Source: Vitrella brassicaformis (lineage: Eukaryota; Sar; Vitrellaceae). From it: a stretch of DNA of 64,000 bases. Both the position numbers and the translations under genes were made by a program. The notes beneath the pieces are model-generated. The model searched no databases and had not been told where the DNA came from. It was given only the letters and a program-made list of their open reading frames with translations. Position 1 is the first letter of the stretch. Each line of letters opens with the position of its first letter. The stretch spans positions 23,608 through 87,607 of the forward strand of contig CDMY01000929.1 in assembly GCA_001179505.1 (NCBI GenBank). The letters run 5' to 3'. This document shows positions 32,811 through 44,796 of this stretch, in pieces.

Positions 32811-33250
32811 CATCGGCCTCCTTACGTTCCTGTGCGTCGCTGGGTGAGAAATATGCACCGCAGAAGCATGGATCTTGGCCCATGATTCATATCTTGCTGT
32901 GTGGATTCGGGTGTGTCTGTTTCAGTGTTGTGGTGATGATATGTAACATCATACGCCAACGGAGCCTTGTCTCTGCCCACACGCCAGCCCATGGCGCCGC
33001 CAGCAACATGACCCTCGGCACAGCGGTCAAGGTGAGCCAGGGAGGGAGGGAGGGAGGGAGGGGGGCAGTGCCCACGCGCACCACACGCACCACACACATG
33101 CACTTGTGTGCCTTTCTTTGCGTGTGTGTGACCATGTGTGTGTGAAGTCGTTTGGTCTGTCTGCGGGTGGGCAGCTGCCATCCATCATCGGCAAGAAGAG
33201 AAGGCTGCCTCTACAGACAAGGCTTCTGTCCAACCCCCCCTGTACCCACT
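32811..33250 (+). pseudogene. Array copy D, truncated remnant
   Basis: Retains the exon junction at 32843, the conserved intron block, and an exon 32926-33031 reading VVVMICNIIRQRS then AHTPAHGAASNMTLGTAVK. Compared with copy B it lacks the central helix (about 100 bp deleted between NMTLG and AVK). The following exon starts SFGLSAGG but soon meets a stop. A decayed copy. Confidence 0.6.
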
Positions 33251-35049
33251 GATACTATCCAAGCGACACAGCCACAAAACGAGCCGCAAAAGGCTGCTCT
33301 GCACAGACGCCTTGACCGACACAGACGCCCTGGCTCTACACAGGCTGTGCGCGCTCTACACAGGCTGCGCGCGCTGAGGTTCGAACCCCTCGGCGGCAAT
33401 TTGCTCGGTGGCTTTTCCCATCCCCTTCTGCATCGCCTTTCCCTGCTTTTTAACCAACCGCTGCTGCTTGCCACCTGTCATCTGCAGCATGACCGATCTC
33501 TGCTGCGTCTGCTGCTACCACTGGCCGTGTTGGTCTTCATCTTGCTTTCTCTGATGTGCGTCGTCTCGAAAGCTCCGCCACACGGTGGCTGATGCAACGG
33601 AGGAAAGCTTGGAGTCCGACGAGGAAGAGCTTGGAGTCCCCCCTCCTAATTCATTACTCTCTGTGTGGATTTGCGTGTGTGTGTGTGTGTGTCGACGCCA
33701 GGTACGCAGGAGATGTCTCAATGAAAACAAATACAGATACATCATAGCTATAGGTATGCGCCCATCCGTTTGTTTGTCTGTCTGTTTGGCAGAGACATCG
33801 CTGTCTTCATTTCATATCGCGGTCGGCCCTATATTTCAGCAATATCGGCATCCTTTGGCGCCAGCACAGCTCGAGAAGCTCCCTTCTATACTGGCGGTAT
33901 GCAGTAAGCTCGATTTTGTGAGACACAGATGCATTTATCGTCGATGCAATGCCGTGTGGATGGATGGCTGAAGGGCTGTTGAGGTATGTGTGCGCATTAA
34001 TTAATTCGCTGATTGGTTGGTCGGTTGCTTGTGTGTCAATCAATCAATCAATCAATTAGCGGTTCTGAGGGTGAACGACAACCGCGTGCTGGCCAAGGCC
34101 TCATCGTCGACTATGGACACACCTACAGCAAGGCTACCAACGGGTGAGCATACACACATACATAACACACTCCCGCCTTACTTACGCACACTACGGTGTC
34201 TTGTCGGTCGGTCGTTTTCTGCCTTTACCTACTTAGCTGCCGCGCGAGCAGCAGCGGTCTGCGGATTCACTCACTAGGCGTCTCATCGTTGCTGTGATTT
34301 ACAGATTCGTCTGTTTGCTCGAGCTGCATCCGCAGGCAGTGAATGAAGAGCAAAAGCGGAGGCGGTGGCATGAGCTGGGGGGGAAAGGGGACGGATTGAG
34401 GGATGTAGGGATGGCTGACAGAGAGACACGTGTACGTGTGAACCGTGATGGATGGACGCATGGATTTGCTTGCTGCGGGGTTTGGCGGAGAGCCGGTGTG
34501 ATGTGAGTTAATGGATATCGGTCAAGGTCAAGAGATATACGGATGGCTGGAATGGATCAAGTGACCATTTGCATCAAGTGACCAGCGATCGATAGTCGGA
34601 GACACTACCTGCACCCATCACAACACACACGTGGACATGCTTCCCTCTCTGCATCACACAAAACGTCAAATCCTGCCGATGCTTCTGACGGTGTGCCGGG
34701 GTCCACACACGTTGGCCTATCAGCAGAAATAATAGGCCGATGCTCAAGCACACGAGGACGCACAGGCAGGCAGCCAATCGACGCAACACACAATATCCAC
34801 ACGCGTATCCACAGGGACGGCACCCTCAGAAAACGAGTGGCTCCCAATGAACATTCCAGCCCCAGCGCCCCCTCTGATACAGCCAGTGCTACTGGCCCTT
34901 CCTCCTGCGCCGCCGCAGACACGCAGACACCGAACGAGCCAGGCACACCGACAGCCGCGCACGAATCCACTGTTCGACCCGGCGAAGCGGCGAATGAAGC
35001 GGTTGGGGTCAGAGAGGCCGGCCCGTGACCGCTGGATGGCCTCTGCAGT
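33251..35049. other. Degenerate region with isolated exon-like segments
   Basis: Exon-like pieces are 33488-33592 (hydrophobic LLRLLLPLAVLVFILLSLMC), 33590-33650 (acidic EESLESDEEELG) and 34060-34142 (VLRVNDNRVLAKASSS). I cannot join them into one gene. Tandem direct repeats of CTACACAGGCTG occur at about 33337-33368 and (TCAA)n at 34037-34055. 34300-35049 shows nothing convincing. Confidence 0.45.
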
Positions 35050-36590
35050 GACCCTGCTCGCACGTCCTCCTTGATGCTGATCCGTTCCATCTCCAGCTGC
35101 ACTATCTGGCGGTCTATCGCGTCAAGATCCTCTGGGCGGCTGGTCACCTGAACGTTCAGCACAACATGACTCCAGCACATGTGTGTGAGCGGGTACTGTG
35201 TGCGTACCTGCACTTTGAGCTTTGCGGCGGGCTCGTCACCAGGTCGATGGCCTCGTCGGGCAAGAACCGATCGCTGATGTATCGATTAGCGAGATTGCTG
35301 GCGGCAACCAGGGCAGAGTCGCGGATTCGCACACCATGATGCATCTCATACCGCTCATGCGTCCACGGCCGGTTCGTCCACATAGACCGACTGAAAGCGT
35401 CGGCCCGATGTACCGCAGCTACCAACACACATACAGGCATAGAGACAGACACACAGACAGACAGTCGTGCTGGAATATGTGAGAGTGAGCAAATGGTTTT
35501 GTTGCACTGACCTTGAGTATGTTGCGCATCCATGCCGCCCGACTCGCCGCCCCCGCCCGCCCCCTCGTCGATGAACATGACGACCTGCCCCTGGGCGTCA
35601 CTCACCTCCTTCAACACGCCCTTGAGCCGTTTGTCAAACTCGCCACGGTACTTGGCACCTAGAAGTATATATGCATCGGTCAGAGAGTTTGTGTGTGTAA
35701 GTGTGTGTGTGTACCTGCGATCGCGGATGCCATGTTGGGGGCGATGAGTCGTCGGCCTTTTAGTGAGTCAGGGACGTCACCGAGGAGGATCCGCTGCGCC
35801 AGGCCCTCAGCGATGGCCGTCTTGCCCTCACCGGGGTCACCCAGCAGAATCGGGTTGTTCTTGCTACATGGACCCCACACGCACGTACAGATTCTCTCGT
35901 GTCGCCCGCGGGATCTCCTCGTCACGCCCGATGACGGGGTCCAGCTTGCCCTCGCTCGCCAGCTCATTCAAATCCCTGCACCAACAGAGCTCATTCATGC
36001 AAGAGCAACAACTGCGTGCCTTGATTCGTACCTGCCGTACTTCTCCAGTGCCTGGTATGATCCCTCGGCCGTCTTGGTCGTCACGCGACGAGAGCCGCGC
36101 AGATATCTGACCGCCTGAAGGAGTGCCTCAGGCGTGATGCCTTGGTGCTGCAGAGCCTCTTTTGAAGCGAGTGTCGGCCTCGGCTAGGGCCAGCAGCAGG
36201 TGCTCAACAGATCCGACTCGTCTGTGAAGCGGCCCTTGATCGACTTGGCCGTATTCAAGACCTGCCTACACTCACACACTTCCACATCCTCCTTTAGTGG
36301 CAGACCTCCCTCAACAACTCACGTTGATGAGAGACCTTCCAGCCGGCCTGTCCAACGCGCCCCGTGCTCGAGGTACTCCTTCAGCTGATGGCAGGAAGAC
36401 AAATGTGCATCAACGCTTTCCTTGCCCACCCGTGCGCCACCTCACCCTTGAAGAGAATGCGATGCGCAAGCCCATCTGGTCCCTGGTTGAGCAGATCCGC
36501 CTCAGCACGGCGGCTGATTCCTCTCTTTCAGCGGAGTCACCTCTGTGATCGCCTCCCAGGCCTTCTCAGTATAGTCATTGGCATTCACCG
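35050..36590 (-). pseudogene. ClpB/HSP100 disaggregase pseudogene, truncated
   Basis: Minus-strand reading reconstructs the order of a ClpB/HSP101 AAA+ chaperone. The N-domain start NANDYTEKAWEAITEV is at about 36590, with LLNQGPDGLAHRILFK and ITPEALLQAVRYLRGS. A Walker A box [20 protein letters not shown] lies near 35825 and a Walker B VVMFIDE near 35580. SALVAASNLANRYISDRFLP and the start of the coiled-coil middle domain (DAIDRQIVQLEMERISIKED, about 35100) follow. At least six lesions are visible: frame changes after KERNQ, within the GRSLIN segment, near DTRFKR, loss of most of the IHTVVGAG loop, a one-base slip before NILK, and a one-base loss at AIDLV. The second ATPase domain is absent. 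Introns remain recognisable, so this is DNA-level duplication or in-place decay, not a processed copy. Confidence 0.85.
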
Positions 36591-37044
36591 GCCTGGACGC
36601 TCGATGAATAGCCCCGACAGCCGCTTGGTGGACCAGGTGCATTGCGTGCTGTTGTCGACCGCCATGCCGACTCATGGAACGGCCGCGCATTTCCGTTGGT
36701 AAAGCCGCTGCGTTGAGATGGATGGGATGTGGCGAGGCATCTGGATGCGGACAGCATCCCATCCATCCCAACTTCTGCCGATGGGATACGTGTCTTGTGC
36801 AGAGATCTTCAGTCTTGACAGCATGACCACCCCATACAGTGATTCTCTCCTCAAGATCCCCATCTGGTGTTTTGTGAAGAGAGCATTTTCGTCTGTACAG
36901 GGAATTGTTTTGTGGGGCACCCTAAGGTTTTGCGAGCTCCCAAGCTACGATGCATGCAAGCTACCCTTTAGCACAACAGCATAACAGCTAGCTGTTAGAG
37001 CGCTTTCTGGCCAGCAGAAGTTTATCACACACGCACAAGTACCG
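36591..37044. other. Intergenic between ClpB pseudogene and MFS gene
   Basis: No gene supported. A near-perfect inverted repeat of the GATGGGATG type lies around 36721-36770 (CATCTGGATGCGGACAGC next to GGGATGTGGCGAGGC). The right part holds the MFS upstream element at 36928. Confidence 0.5.
36928..36944 (+). promoter_or_regulatory. Putative promoter element TTTTGCGAGCT
   Basis: TTTTGCGAGCTCCCAAG lies 114 bp upstream of the MFS start codon. The same element with its flank CCTAAGG was copied to 31939 with the truncated first exon. Confidence 0.55.
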
Positions 37045-40000
37045 ATGTTCTTTCCCACTGCAGTGGCGTCGATCGCCCGGTGCCCGCGAGAGCTGTGGCT
37101 GATATTCCTCCTCCAGTACCTCGAATCGTACGCCTACTTCGTCTTCTCCCACACGCTCATTCCCTTCCTCACCGAGGAGATCGGCTTCGAGGAGGCCGGC
37201 CTGGCGTACGGCATCTTCGGCATGCTCGTGTCAGTGTACGGCTTTGTCATCGGCATCATCATAGATAACCTGGGGGTCAAGTGGAGCCTCGTAGGCGGGA
37301 CAGCCATACTCTTCTGCTCCCGCCTGATGCTGACCTTCATCACCGACGTACACCTCCTGACGCTCATTCTGTTCACGGCGCTGCCCGTGGGCTCGGCGAT
37401 GGGCATTCCCGTCATGCAGGTCAGGTGGGGGAGGGAGAGAACCGAGGCCCGCCAGTGATGGATGCCGACGATACGATGTGTGTGGGTTGTGTTTTGTGCG
37501 GTGTGTTCAGATTGGCATTCGAAGGTACACTGACGAGGGCAACAGGAGCCTGGGCTACTCCATCCTCTACGTCATGATGAGCCTCGCAGCCATATGCGCT
37601 GCACCGACAGTTGGTAACCCCCCCTCCCACGAACACACACAGAGAGAGCCATGCACACAGATGCACACGAAGCCCATCTCTATGTGTCGGCGTGTGTGCA
37701 GATGCCATCCACGAGGCCTTTCCGACGGGCGTGGCCATCGCCTTCGGCGCCCACACGTACAGGATATCCTCATCCAGGCTGCTCATATTCGCCGGGGCCG
37801 TCATGACCCTCGTCAGGTCAGCCAGGCACACCCAGCACACACAGCCATCTCACACAAGAGAGAGGCCATTGTGTGCTGGGTGTGTGTGTTGCATGCAGTT
37901 TGGGGGTATCGCTGGTGTGCATGCGGGAGGTGTCGACGTCGCCACAGGGGCTGGTCTGCAGAGATACGGGCCGGGAGAAGGCCACACGCGACACAAACAC
38001 CGAGCAGAAGGGGCTCTTCGGCGCATTCAAGTGAGCCATCTAGAGGGGAGGATGTTTGCTGGCCTGCTCGCATCGTATGTCTGTGTCTGTATGTGTGTGT
38101 GTGTGTCTGTGTGTGTGTATCAGGGATGTGTTGAACCAGCCGAGCTTCTGGCGGTTCTTTTTGCTGGTGGTATTGCTGTTGGGCGTGCGCATGATATACG
38201 GACACCTCGACGCAACCTTCCCAAAATACATGGTGGGCAGGGCACCTCACACACACACAGGAGCATACCCCTGTGTGTGCACTGTGTGTGTATGTGTGTG
38301 TATGTGTGTGTGTATAGGTGCGTGAGTTCGGCAAGGATGTCATGTCCGGGTCGATCATCGCCATCAAGCCGCTGTGTGTGGCCATAGTGGTGCCCCTCCT
38401 CGCATTGGTCAACATGCGCCTCCACCCACTAAAGATGATAATCGTCGGCGTGTCGCTCTCGGCGCTGTCGCCGTTCCTCCTCGCCATGGGACACACCTAC
38501 ACCACTGCCATCGGGTCAGCCAGCCAGGGAGGGAGGGAGGGGCCGCTGTTGTCAATCTGTCCTGTATTTCCCCGTGTGTGTAGGTTTGTGACCCTCCTGT
38601 CACTGGGCGAGGCGATTTGGTATCCGCGATTCTACGAGTACACCGTCGCCGTTGCCGCAAAGGTTAGACGGGGATGTGGTGGTGGCGGGAGCACAGACAC
38701 ATCACATGAGTGTCCCCGTCTGTCTGTGTGTGGTTTGCGGTGTGTGTTTGATTGATCAGGGTCGTGAGGGCACTTACATGGCGTTGGCGTCGACGCCCAT
38801 GTTCATGGGCACACTAGTGACGGGCGCCATGTCGGGCTGGCTGCTCGACACATTCTGCCCAGAGACCGGTTCGCGTCACTCCGAGATGGTGTGGTTCATC
38901 GTGGGCTGCGTGAGCATCACATTGCCGCTCGGCATGATGCTCCTCTACGGGATTATTAAAGACAAGGTCACACTCACACACACGCTCGCACCTTCTCGCA
39001 CACCCAAGGCGCCGTGTGTGTGTGTCTGCAGGCCCACCGTGTGCGCTCTGCCTCGTCAGTGCAAATAACGCTGACGGCCGACGAGCGTGAGAAGGAGCTC
39101 CAGCGTCTGGAGGGGGTGCTTAAGAGCTCCAACTCGGTCCCTCGCCTGTCTGCCTACGCCACTCTGCCGTCGACCGTCACGGCCACTGACCTGAGCACCA
39201 GCATCACCATAGTGCCGGCGGTGATGCTGGCAATTGCGTGCGGTGGTGCTGCCGCCGTGGCGTGTGTGTTGGTGCCCCTGCCCCCGGCTGTTTTGCTAGT
39301 GCTGATGGGTCTATGTGTGTGGCTGCCCAGCACCACCCACAGCACCCCCCGCACTCGCTCTCAGCACCACCACGACAGCACCGCCACAGTCACCACCCCC
39401 ACCCCCACCCCCAGGACCACCACCACCGCCACAGGGCCCATCAAGCCACCCCCCTCCCGCATCCCGCGGGCGCGCCGAGACAGAGGACCCCCTTCGTATC
39501 TCGCCCTCGCGCACCGCGCGATCAGGAGCTGCACTGCCCCCCTCACACGCCTTCCCTACCGCCGCCTAGAGTTCGCGGTAGGCGAGCTGCAGCTCATCGC
39601 GGCCTTCAAGCAGCACAAGGAGCGGGTCGAGCGGGAGGCCGAGCGGGAGGCCGAGAAGGCCAGGCAGGAGGCCAAGAAGGCCAGCATGGCGGCGCTCGAG
39701 GAGTCGCTGCGCAGCATGCTGGTCTTCGAGCAGCAGCAGCAGCAGGACGAGATGGCGAGGAGGGCCAGTGAGGCGGCGTTCGAGGAGTCCATCCCCAGCA
39801 TGGTCACGGTCGGCCAGCAGCAGGGGTTGCTCCCCACGTACGTATATAACATACACAAACCCAGACAGACAGACAGACAGAGGAGGCGCCATGCATTCGC
39901 TCATTTCGATGTGCCACATTCATTGTCAGGCCGCCCCCCAGCCATCCACACGAACGTGCTGCTCGCCGCCGTGAGACCCGCCGCAGGATCGAGACCATCA

Positions 40001-40859
40001 TCCCTCGTCACGAAGAAGAGAAGGCGCTCGAGGAAAGGCGGCTCGAGGATATCCGCCGGCGGGAGGAGGAGAGGTTGAAGCGCGAGGCAGCCCTCAGCGA
40101 GCGCGAGTCGGCCATTCGCGAGCGCCTGCGCGTCGTGGAGGCCCGCCTTTGGTGGGTCGTCCCCCGCGAGCAGTGGCACAGACAGGTACACAAACACAAT
40201 CCACACAGCACAGATGGCCACTCAGGCACACACACACACACACACGCAATCAATGTCTGTTGTGTTGTGTTGTGTTGTGTTGCACCTCGCAGACTAATCT
40301 GCCGCCCGTGGCGCCCGTCTCAGACACGACGGAGGACTATGACCACCACCGCCTCCGCAACCTGCCCAGGGAGGTGCCCATCGCGTCGCCAATCTACTAC
40401 GCGCGCCATCGTACCACCGACACCCGCGCCCCGCAGCACCAGCAGCCCGAGGCCGCGCAGGAGACCGACGGTGACCTCCTGACCATCCCGGACGACCTCC
40501 TGCCCATCCATGACCCAGAGGAGGAGCAGCAGGATGATGAGGAGGAGCAGGAGTTGCTCACCGAGAACCGGGCGTCGTGCGGCATGCGAGTGCGCTACGA
40601 CGACCACAACCGCCCGTCTGTCCGCAAAGCGGCGGAGGAAGCGGCGGAGAAAGCGGAGGCTGAAGCGGAGGCTGAAGCGGCCCGCCGCCGAGAGGCGACC
40701 AGCCGCCGAAGGGTGGTGCCCCCGAGCCGATGGGTCAAGGTGACCCCGCCAACCATCCGACGCACTCCCACCGGCACACCCATGTTTGTGCGCGGACGAC
40801 AGGCAGCAGCGGCGGCGCGCCTGGCCACCCCCGGCCCTGGCTTCGCGCGGCGCCGCTAG
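37045..40859 (+). CDS. MFS transporter with coiled-coil C-terminal extension, 11 exons
   Basis: Exons: 37045-37419, 37511-37613, 37702-37816, 37899-38030, 38124-38232, 38318-38514, 38584-38662, 38760-38966, 39032-39837, 39930-40185, 40293-40859, totalling 981 residues in one frame. Residues 1 to about 440 are a major facilitator-type multi-helix membrane domain. It has the motif GIIIDNLGVKWSLVGG (MFS motif A) after helix 2, RRYTDEGNRSLGYS in the middle, and typical Gly-rich helices. The substrate cannot be read from sequence. Residues about 480-530 add another hydrophobic pair (ACVLVPLPPAVLL then CVWLP). After a Thr/Pro/His linker comes a long charged coiled coil (ERVEREAEREAEKARQEAKK, later RRLEDIRRREEERLKREAAL) and an acidic then Ala/Glu/Arg C-terminus. 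The roughly 540-residue tail is unusual for MFS and suggests scaffolding or regulation. It is also the source of the fragment at 31943. Confidence 0.88.
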
Positions 40860-42917
40860 GGGTGTGGTGCTGTGGCTGAATGGCTGGCTAGCTGACGGAT
40901 GGATGGACGCACAACGGTGATATTTGTGCTGCTTTCGCGACGATGGTCTGTGTCATATGTATGTGATGGGTGACGGGCCGTGGTTGCTGGAAGGGCTGTG
41001 GTTGCTGGCTTGAATGGGTCAAAGTGGATGGATGGCTGACATGTCTGTCGTGTGAGTGGAGGGAGGGATGGTGCAGAGAGAGCCTCGTCAGTTTTTTCAA
41101 CAGCAGTGAAATGGACACTGTGCGTGCGTGTGAGTGATTTGTCGATCGGTGGCGTGGGTGTGGGTGTGGGGGGTGTGGGTGGTGTGCGGCCTGGCTGCTT
41201 GCGTATTAGTGGAGCGTACACACACGGCACATCCCAGCAGATATTTGTGAGTAGTCGACTGACATGATTTGTGCGATTTATGCGATTTTTGCGTCATGTA
41301 GTGTGCACAGCTTGTCTGGTACCCCGTGTGTGTGTTTATAATGCCTTGTGACTGCCGTAGGAGAGGAAAGGCTTTGGATTTTCTCCTCCCTGCCTGTCTC
41401 CTTCCTTCCTCCCTGGCTGTCTGTCCGTCCGTCTGTCTGTCTGTCTGTCTTGAGGTAGGTGTCTGTGCTGTCATGGTAATGAGCGATGTTTGTGCTGCTT
41501 AGATCGGCTGTGCTGCTTTCCTTTGTGTGGCCTACTTTAGTCCGTTTACACCCCAGCCTCACACACATACACACACATGCCATCCCATTCTATGCCTACG
41601 GGATATTTTTGTGTCATCTTGGGTTGGTGATGTCTTCCGACCCCGCACTGCACGACAATGGCCACACCACAATGGCCAGAGAGAGAGGGACAAGGAGAGA
41701 GGGGGAGAGGGAGAGGCACTAACTAACACAGAGCCCACCACAAGGCAACACACCACAACAGAACATACCTAAGTGCATCTGTCTGTGAGTGAGCCTAATT
41801 TTTAACTTAATGAATGCATGGTGCAGGCAGCTGTCTGCCGTGCCGTGATGTGTACCTACGGCCAAGCCGTTGACTGTGTGTGGCTGTGTGTGTGTGTCTG
41901 TCTGTGTGCGGCGCCTTCCGAGAGAGAGAGGGTGCACGTGTTTATACAGATGTGAGAGCAGACGGCCCTTTTGGTGCCTGCATGGTCCATCCCTCCCCCC
42001 ACCCACCCATCAGTGTGTTGCCCAACGGACGGGCCGTGTGGATGCATTCTAGTGCATTGATGTGGATGTGTATGAGTGCGTCGCCACGTGTGGTGGGTGC
42101 GTGTGAGCGAGGAGAGAGAGGGAGGTGTCGTCGTGATGCGCCACACGTCCATCTATCCACCTCTGCCTGCCCGCTGCCGTCCCCCATGTGTGTCACTTTT
42201 TACTCAGTTTTTACCGTCATTTATGCGTCCGTGTTGTGGGGCGGGGTTGTGTGTGTCTGAGGGTGGGGTGAGGTGAGTGGGAGGGCGTGTGCATCCCATT
42301 CTTTTGTCTGTCTGTGTGTCGTCTGGCGTCTGTGTGTCGTCTGGCTGGCGTGGGTGTGTTGTGTGAGGGGCCTCGTGTACCATAATGCTTGCTGCGTGCG
42401 TCTGACCGCCGCAAAAAAAGACAAGAAAAGGAGGGGCCCATGACCGGCTGTCTGGCCGTGGTGCCCTTCGAAATTCTTTGTGTGATGGCTGCATGCATGT
42501 GTGTCCCTTTCCCCCTTCATGTCCTGGCTGATGACGGCTCTGCCCCTCACACTCACACACACGTGTCCGCATCGCCGATGGGTTTCGTTTTCGCCTGGCT
42601 GTCCCTCTCAATTTCGTTCGTCGGGCCTGTCGGTGTGCGGCATTGCATCTTTAGTCATTTTTCCTGTCATTTCTGACGTCATCTAGTCAGTTTTTACTCG
42701 GTGGCTGGCTGCCCGACAGACAAGGGGAGGGACGAAGAGAGAGAGGGAAAGCAAAGCCAAAGGCCCCCTAAAGAAGGCCGGGAGAGGGAAAAGAGAGGCC
42801 CACAAGAAGGCAATACCAAAAAGGAAATGATAGGCACTTCTTCCCTCCCTCCACGCACGCACTCCACCGACCGGTACGCGGGAAGTGCTGTACATCGTAC
42901 ATGCACTTGGCGCACGG
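40860..42917. other. Long intergenic region, no gene supported
   Basis: About 2 kb with GATG, GTGT and CTGT repeats, GA tracts (about 41680-41716) and Cys/Val-rich spurious frames. A purine-rich block at 42720-42840 may be leader sequence for the next gene. Confidence 0.55.
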
Positions 42918-44286
42918 ATGTCTTTCGTCGGTTGGCTGCTTCAGGTCAGGTTGAAGGCCGCTGTGTGTGGTGTGGTGTGTGTTTGCTGGCCCGCCCGCCA
43001 TGTTTGTTTATCCAGGCACACACTCGGGAACACTCACAGATGCGCACACATGACAGACACATGTGGTCGACCTCTCTGAGCTCCTCGTCTGTCTGTCTGT
43101 CTGCCTGTTGTCCTTCTGCAGGCCGGCTGCAGTCAGCCGCCGCCCATTCACTCATCCATCCCTCTACGACTCCCCGCTTCTTGCCTGGGAGGAGCAAGGT
43201 ATGAGGCCCACCCACACACACATACACACGGTGAAGGTCACCTCTCATCTCTTGTCGTGCTCCCATGGATGTCACGTGTGTGTGTCTGCAGGTGGTCGTC
43301 GGTCGTGCCAGGCCGCGAGAGTGCCGTCTCGGCTCTGCAGATGCCGGGGGCCGTATGCCCCGCCACACCGTCTCTCAGCAGCCCACACACGAAGGCCAGC
43401 TCTGCTACGAGCGACCACTCAGCAGCCGCCCTGCCTCCCCTCCCCACGCGCACCTTCCGGCCTCCGACCGGCGGCATCTGTGCAGACCTACCGCGCCGCG
43501 CCCTGCGTGAGGGTGGGCAGGAGGCCGAGGTGGTCGGCGCCGCCGCAGCAGCTGCATCGTTGGTGGCGATCCCTGAGAGCTATGAGCTGGGCATGGCGTC
43601 CATCGCCAGAGCCATGGGGGAGGATACTGAACATATACAAACGTAAGTATCCACACCACATCCACACCCCCACCCCCACCACACACATACACAACACATG
43701 CAAAGACTCACGCACCCGTGTCTGTGTGCGTTGTCCGTTGCTCTCTCACTCGCTCAGGATGGGCATCCATGAGCCTCCGACACGGCAGCAGACAGGAGCA
43801 GATCAGCATCCAGGACGGCAAGGAGCTCCCTGGGGCACCTGCTGCGGCGGCCCCGTCATCGTACGGCACAGAGGAGCAGCCCCTGTCGGCTCAGGTGCAG
43901 GTGGAGCAGCCCCGACAAGAGCTGCCCAAACAGCTTCCCATCCCACAGCAAGAACTCGAAGACTTCGAGTGAGTCAGACGCACAGACACTCGCTCTCATC
44001 CAGTCCACCGTCCCATGAACCGTCCCTCTGCCCTTGGTGTCTCTCGTGTGTGTCAGGCCGGTCATGCTGCCCCCGGTGTCGCCGCGTGCGGTGCCCAGGG
44101 AGGCCGGCTTCATCCAACCACCACCCGCACCACAGCAACAGTTGCGGCAGCAGGAGGTTGCCGTACCCACTCCATCCCTCGTCCCAGCAGCTGCTGCTGC
44201 AGGCCAGGCACAGCCACCAGCCCCGACCACCGGCAACGGTGACGGCAAGGCGCTTCTCGAGGGCTGCTTTAAAGCCAGCTGCTCAG
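42918..44286 (+). CDS. Gln/Pro/Ala-rich protein, unknown function, 3' end uncertain
   Basis: Exons 42918-42944 (MSFVGWLLQ), 43122-43198, 43292-43642, 43774-43968 and from 44057, all phase-consistent. The acceptor at 43773 (ATGAG) rather than the nearby CTCAG is needed to keep the frame. The third exon encodes a possible amphipathic motif, VAIPESYELGMASIARAMGE. The next two are Gln/Pro/Glu-rich (QVQVEQPRQELPKQLPIPQQ, then PPPAPQQQLRQQEVAVPTPS). After about 44286 three frames stay open and repeats begin, so the stop is not resolved. Candidates are a donor near 44459 or a stop near 44493. A disordered scaffold or transcription-associated protein is possible but unproven. Confidence 0.5.
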
Positions 44287-44412
44287 CGTCCCCCATGAGC
44301 TCCTGCCATCCGGCAGGGCCTCATGTCGTTCGGTCGTCGGCCATCCGGCAGCGCCACGTTGCACAGCGTCGTCGGGCGGCGCGATTGTGGACGCCGGTCT
44401 CGGTGGCCGGAC

Positions 44413-44796
44413 GTCATCGGAGGCGAGCGCACCACTGCCGAGGGCTTCGTCTCACCCTGGTGAGGGATTGGGAATGGGCGAGCTCTGATACGCGACAGAC
44501 AATGCACCTCACTCACTTCTGTCTGTATGTGTTCGACCTACAGGTGAGAGTTGGTCGCTTGACGGCGGCCTTCGCATGTGGGCCTTGGGCACTCGGCGAG
44601 GGACGGGCGAGGCCATCCGGCAGACCCGTTGGTCGAGTGAGCGGCGGGCGAGGCCATCCGGCAGACCCGTTGCTCACAGCAGCCCACACACGAAGGCCAG
44701 CGTCATCCAACTACCACCCGCACCCCAGCAACAGTCATCGGAGGAGGCGAGCGCCCCGCTGCCGAGGGCTTCGTCGCTCAGCGGAGGCGGCTAAGG
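44413..44796 (+). repeat. Direct repeats downstream of the Gln/Pro-rich exons
   Basis: CGGGCGAGGCCATCCGGCAG plus the next few bases is tandemly repeated at about 44606 and 44646. CATCGGAGGCGAGCGC...CCGAGGGCTTCGTC at 44417-44452 recurs with an extra GAG at 44738-44776. CAGCAGCCCACACACGAAGG at 44680 repeats 43377 inside the upstream exon. These look like duplicated exon fragments. Confidence 0.7.

Noticed and set aside
33372-33395. GAGGTTCGAACCCCTC resembling a tRNA T-arm
   Set aside because: The stem does not pair correctly around a 7-base loop and no D-arm, anticodon arm or acceptor stem is present nearby.
34605-35213. 202-residue minus-strand open frame at 34.6-35.2 kb as an intact gene
   Set aside because: Only its first part matches the ClpB middle domain; the rest is Cys/Val/Arg-rich and unrelated, so it is the run-off of a pseudogene.
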